Positions 5,032 through 8,012 of a DNA stretch of 8,012 nucleotides are shown piece after piece. The notes under the pieces were generated by a model. That model was not told where the DNA came from, ran no database searches, and was given only the letters and a program-made list of their open reading frames with translations. Position numbers and translations under genes: made by a program. Source of the stretch: Synergistales bacterium (GTDB lineage Bacteria; Synergistota; Synergistia; Synergistales; Thermovirgaceae); contig JAHDOX010000011.1 in the NCBI GenBank assembly GCA_018434645.1, positions 1 through 8,012 on the forward strand, given 5' to 3'. Numbering within the stretch: position 1 is the stretch's first letter; each line of letters opens with the position of its first letter.

Positions 5032-6327
5032 TCAGGACCAGTCTCCACACAGGAGGATAGTGAGGTCGTTGACGTTTGTCCCTGTCGGACCGGTGCGGAC
5101 AAGGCAACCGCACGCATCAAGAGCGTTGTAGGCGTCGTTGTCCTCCAGTAAAGCTTCCGGATCGAGCCCGAGTTCTTCGAGTGCGGCTGAGGTAAGGCCG
5201 TCCACCAGGCCTCCGGCTGCATCTGTGGGGCCGTCTGTCCCGTCCGATCCCACGGAGATGACGACCGTACGGTCAAGCCCTCTGATACCTATTGCCGCGG
5301 AAAGCGCCAATTCCTGGTTCCGGCCGCCTTTGCCCTTCCCCTTCACGTGTACCACCGTTTCGCCACCTGTTATGACGGCGCAGGGAGGTTTCAGGGGATT
5401 TCCCGTAAAGTGGACCTCCCTTGCGATGGATGCAATAAAAGACCCCGCCTCACGGGCCTCGCAGTCGAGAGTAGTCGAAAGCAAAAGCGTCTTGTAACCA
5501 AGTTTCCCGGCTGCTTCCGTTGCTGCTTTGCACAGGGCTTTTACGCTTCCGGTGACGACGGTGGTCACGTTGGAAAGTTCCTTTGGAGTTTCTTCGCGAA
5601 GGGCATCCAGCAGTTGCGGACGCAGGGAAAGGCCATATTTTTCCACCACTCTCAAGGCGTCATTTACGGTTGTGGCGTCGGGGTGGGCGGGCCCTGAGGC
5701 AATGCTGTCGAGTCTGTCGCCTAGGACGTCCGAAAGTACCACCGAAAAGACATGGGTTTTTTCGGCAAGACGGGCGAACCGGCCGCCCTTGACTGCGGAA
5801 AGCCGTTTCCTGATCATGTTTATTTCCACGATGTCGGCGCCCGAGGCCAATAGCTGCCCCGTAACGTCGGCTATATCTTCCAGGCCCACGCCTTCTTTCG
5901 GCTTCTCAAAAAGTGCGGAGCCGCCGCCGGATACCAAAAACAGGACGGTGTCCCTTTCCGAGAGACCTCTTATCTTTTGGAGTGCCCTTTCCGTGCCCGA
6001 GAGAGTGTTTTCGTCGGGGACCGGGTGACCGGCCTCGAAGATTTCGATCCCCCTGACCTCTCCCATCGAGTGGCCGTACTTGGTTATCACCGCGCCATCT
6101 GTAACAAGCCCGCCGAGCGAGTCTACGGCAGCTTTCGCCATCCTCCACGCCGCCTTGCCTATGGCCACCAGAACAATCTTCCCTCCCAAATTCACGCGTT
6201 CTTTGAAAGGGTCACTTTCCAGGGCCTTCCTGACGGCGTTTTCGGGAAGTACCGCATCTATCGCCTCAAGCGCCGCCTTCATGGCGTCCTCACGGAGCCT
6301 GTTCAATGCGGGATCATCCTTGTTCAT
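5032..6327 (-). CDS. Glycerate 2-kinase, type II (MOFRL family)
   Basis: The 431-residue cytoplasmic kinase should convert D-glycerate and ATP to 2-phosphoglycerate, which enters lower glycolysis. The family was long misnamed hydroxypyruvate reductase (TtuD). Domain order fits: an N-terminal DUF4147-type domain with VAIGKAAWRMAKAA (about 54-67), GHPVPDENT (100-108), the nucleotide-type loop VSGGGSALF (132-140) and LSDVLGD (198-204); then a C-terminal MOFRL domain with GGETVVHVKGKGKGG (321-335) plus RNQE, the acidic glycine-rich SVGSDGTDGPTDAAGG (358-373) and TGPTGTNVNDL (412-422). Length is usual for the family (about 420-450). The ATG at 6327 has AGGAG about 9 nt upstream. It lies 78 nt after tdh, with a GC-rich hairpin in between, and is probably read from the same transcript. 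With threonine-derived glycine as a possible serine/glycerate precursor, the placement makes metabolic sense, but the link is inferred. Confidence 0.92.
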   Translation of the reverse strand: MNKDDPALNRLREDAMKAALEAIDAVLPENAVRKALESDPFKERVNLGGKIVLVAIGKAAWRMAKAAVDSLGGLVTDGAVITKYGHSMGEVRGIEIFEAGHPVPDENTLSGTERALQKIRGLSERDTVLFLVSGGGSALFEKPKEGVGLEDIADVTGQLLASGADIVEINMIRKRLSAVKGGRFARLAEKTHVFSVVLSDVLGDRLDSIASGPAHPDATTVNDALRVVEKYGLSLRPQLLDALREETPKELSNVTTVVTGSVKALCKAATEAAGKLGYKTLLLSTTLDCEAREAGSFIASIAREVHFTGNPLKPPCAVITGGETVVHVKGKGKGGRNQELALSAAIGIRGLDRTVVISVGSDGTDGPTDAAGGLVDGLTSAALEELGLDPEALLEDNDAYNALDACGCLVRTGPTGTNVNDLTILLCGDWS

Positions 6328-6353
6328 CGGCCGACACTCCTCACATCGGGCAT

Positions 6354-6384
6354 GCGGCGGCCCGAAAAAGACCGCCGCCTTTTT
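6354..6384 (+). terminator. Intrinsic-terminator-like hairpin on the plus strand, antisense to the operon
   Basis: GCGGCGG (6354-6360) and CCGCCGC (6372-6378) form a 7-bp GC-only stem with an 11-nt loop, followed by C and five T (6380-6384). This is a standard intrinsic terminator for plus-strand transcription, yet both flanking genes are on the minus strand. It could stop antisense transcription. On the minus strand the same stem forms without a trailing T-run; there it could only be an mRNA hairpin between tdh and the kinase gene. Confidence 0.45.
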
Positions 6385-6405
6385 GTGCCTTGCACTCCCT
6401 TTTGC

Positions 6406-7365
6406 CTACCTCGCGCACTCCTGTGTCCTGGATTTCAATTTTTCCAGCATGTCTTTGGTCATGCTATCCAGGTCGTACCTGGGCGAAAAGTCCCATTCTT
6501 CCACCGCGGCGGAACAGTCGAGCGAATTGGGCCAGGAGTCAGCGATGGCCTGTCTGTCGGGATCTACGTCGTAATCTATCTCGAAGGACGGAATAAGCTT
6601 TTTGATCGAGGCCGCGATGTCTTCGGGGGCAAAACTCATCCCCGAAATATTGTAGGCGTTACGGTTTTCCAGTCGCTTCGGGTCCGCCTCCATAAGCTGA
6701 ACCACCGCCTCCAGCGCATCGGGCATGTACATCATGTCCATGTATGTGCCGGGGGCGATGTAGCTGGTGTATTTGCCTTTCGACAGTGCCTCGTAGTATA
6801 TGTGTACCGCATAATCTGTGGTACCCCCGCCTGGGGGCGCCTCGTAGGAGATTAGCCCGGGAAACCGCAGGCCTCTGGTGTCGAGCCCGAATTTCAGGTG
6901 GTAGTAGTCACAAAGCAGTTCGCCCGTAACCTTCGCGATGCCGTAAATGGTGGTGGGCCTCTGAATGGTGACCTGCGGCGTGTTATCGGCGGGCGCAGAA
7001 GGTCCGAAGGCCGCTATGGAGCTGGGGAAGAAGAACGCCGCTCCGTGTTCGCGGGCGCACTCCAGGGCCGTGAAGCAACCCCCGGCGTTGATGTCCCAGG
7101 ATTCTTGCGGGTTGTTCTCTCCCCTTGCAGAGAGGATCCCGGCAAGGTGAATTACAGTGTCGATCTTGTAGTCAGACATGAGCTTCGAGAAGGTTTTGCC
7201 GTCGCGCACCTCCAGGAGCTCGAATGGTCCTCCTTCGGAAACGGGGCCGGGCTTTTTGCTTCGCGCGGTGGCAAGAACATTGTCGGCGCCGTAGATTTTT
7301 CGGAGGTATGGAACGAGCTCGCAACCTATTTGTCCATTGGAGCCTGTCACAAGAATCCTCTTCAT
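6406..7365 (-). CDS. tdh: L-threonine 3-dehydrogenase, SDR/epimerase type
   Basis: The 319-residue protein oxidises L-threonine to 2-amino-3-ketobutyrate. It belongs to the extended-SDR, GalE-like group of threonine dehydrogenases, unrelated to zinc-dependent E. coli Tdh. Strong matches to the archaeal Thermoplasma type are T7-G-S-N-G-Q-I-G14, HLAGILSA (73-80), S115/S116 with FGP, the catalytic Y141 and K145 (YGIAK), the LRFPG(L)ISY segment (166-174), GGTTDYAV (180-187), MMYMPDAL (211-218) and the C-terminal SWPNSLDCS. The usual aspartate at the end of the second strand is A34, followed by R35 and S36, so cofactor preference may have shifted. Its ATG overlaps the kbl stop (ATGA), with GGGG about 8 nt upstream inside kbl, indicating translational coupling. 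The product is unstable and is passed to Kbl. It ends 78 nt before the glycerate kinase gene. Confidence 0.93.
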   Translation of the reverse strand: MKRILVTGSNGQIGCELVPYLRKIYGADNVLATARSKKPGPVSEGGPFELLEVRDGKTFSKLMSDYKIDTVIHLAGILSARGENNPQESWDINAGGCFTALECAREHGAAFFFPSSIAAFGPSAPADNTPQVTIQRPTTIYGIAKVTGELLCDYYHLKFGLDTRGLRFPGLISYEAPPGGGTTDYAVHIYYEALSKGKYTSYIAPGTYMDMMYMPDALEAVVQLMEADPKRLENRNAYNISGMSFAPEDIAASIKKLIPSFEIDYDVDPDRQAIADSWPNSLDCSAAVEEWDFSPRYDLDSMTKDMLEKLKSRTQECAR

Positions 7366-8012
7366 GAGATTATCCCCATTTCCTTCCCGACTTCCGTGAA
7401 GATCTCAACGGCCTTGCTGAGATCCTCTTCGGAATGCGCCGCCGAGACCATGCAGCGTATCCTCGCGGTGCCCTTGGGAACCGTAGGATAGACAATCGCC
7501 GTGGCGAAAACACCCTTTTCGAAGAGCCTGGCGCTGAAGTCCTTTGCGGCCTGGGCCTCGCCGATGATTACCGGCGTTATGGGCGTTTCGCTGTTGCCGG
7601 TGTCGAACCCTGCCGCCTTTAGCTCTTTTTTGAGGAATTTGCCGTTGCTCCAGAGCTTGTTGAAGCGATCCTCGCTCTCGGCGAGAATTTCGACTGACGC
7701 CAGGTTCGCCGCTACGTCCGGGATGGTCAGCGCGCTGCTGAAAAGGTTGGGACGCGCTTTCTGACGGATATATTCAATGAGAGTTTCGCTCCCGGCTATG
7801 ACACCGCCCATGACTCCGAAGGCCTTTGACAGAGTACCTACTTCGACGTCGACCCTGCCGTGGAGACCGAAATGATCCACTATTCCCCTTCCTCCGCGGC
7901 CGAGAACTCCTTCACCGTGGGCATCGTCGACTACGACTATAACGCCGTACTCTTCGCAAAGGTCAACGATTTCCGGCAGTCTTGCGATATCGCCGTCCAT
8001 GGAAAAGACGCC
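7362..8012 (-). CDS. kbl: Glycine C-acetyltransferase (2-amino-3-ketobutyrate CoA ligase), partial at right edge
   Basis: The frame is open through the window edge, so only the C-terminal 216 residues are seen of a protein usually near 395. The first visible residues, GVFSMDGDIA, are a conserved internal motif, so the Met at 8000 is not the start. This PLP enzyme of the alpha-oxoamine synthase family cleaves 2-amino-3-ketobutyrate with CoA to glycine and acetyl-CoA. Signatures are DDAHGEGVLG (the aspartate contacts PLP), the PLP lysine in VGTLSKAFG (63rd visible residue), GGVIAGS, the FSSAL segment, TPITPVIIG, and the C-terminal ARIRCMVSAAHSEEDL. BioF, HemA and Spt relatives share the fold, but the overlapping tdh gene (ATGA) makes Kbl the best call. 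Any promoter for the operon lies outside the window. Confidence 0.93.
   Translation of the reverse strand, partial: GVFSMDGDIARLPEIVDLCEEYGVIVVVDDAHGEGVLGRGGRGIVDHFGLHGRVDVEVGTLSKAFGVMGGVIAGSETLIEYIRQKARPNLFSSALTIPDVAANLASVEILAESEDRFNKLWSNGKFLKKELKAAGFDTGNSETPITPVIIGEAQAAKDFSARLFEKGVFATAIVYPTVPKGTARIRCMVSAAHSEEDLSKAVEIFTEVGKEMGIIS

Noticed and set aside
5977..6855. 292-codon plus-strand ORF across the kinase/tdh junction
   Set aside because: It is antisense to two conserved genes and to the hairpin at 6354-6384, with no plausible ribosome site or domain.
7362..8000. A complete small transferase starting at the Met at 8000
   Set aside because: The frame is open to the edge with the conserved GVFS before that Met, so it is an internal residue of a truncated kbl gene.

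Overview
The window looks like chromosomal DNA of a moderately GC-rich, probably anaerobic bacterium that ferments amino acids. This rests on gene content and layout: a linked kbl-tdh threonine-degradation pair with an SDR-type (not zinc-type) threonine dehydrogenase, a type-2 glycerate kinase, and a MalY/PatB C-S lyase. Synergistota would fit this set, but that is inference. Every recognisable metabolic gene lies on the minus strand. The only plus-strand gene is a RelE/ParE-like toxin at the left edge, in visibly AT-richer DNA (about 45% GC over the toxin gene).

Layout from right to left, in the direction of transcription. (1) A kbl gene running off the right edge, tdh overlapping it by 4 nt, then a glycerate 2-kinase gene after a 78-nt gap: a threonine to glycine plus acetyl-CoA module joined to glycerate phosphorylation. 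(2) A 302-nt intergenic region (4730-5031) with dyads, a good sigma70-like promoter and a perfect 12-bp inverted repeat at the predicted transcription start. This is most simply read as the control region of a second operon. (3) That operon encodes an acetoacetate-decarboxylase-like protein, a short-chain dehydrogenase, an internally duplicated 12-helix DUF308/HdeD-like membrane protein, and, 75 nt further on, a MalY/PatB family PLP enzyme. (4) A convergent plus-strand RelE/ParE-type toxin gene. The reading frame overlapping its start encodes only 24 codons, too short for a normal antitoxin.

The kbl and tdh products form a textbook pathway: threonine is oxidised to 2-amino-3-ketobutyrate, which is cleaved with CoA to glycine and acetyl-CoA. 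The glycerate kinase would feed carbon from glycerate into glycolysis as 2-phosphoglycerate. The second operon is less clear. The decarboxylase-like protein keeps the Schiff-base lysine but, by a remembered alignment, lacks other residues important in true acetoacetate decarboxylase. With the adjacent SDR it may act on an unknown keto acid. The polytopic membrane protein has no known substrate. The four-gene arrangement is the least explained part of the window. I saw no tRNA, rRNA, CRISPR array, insertion sequence or phage gene.
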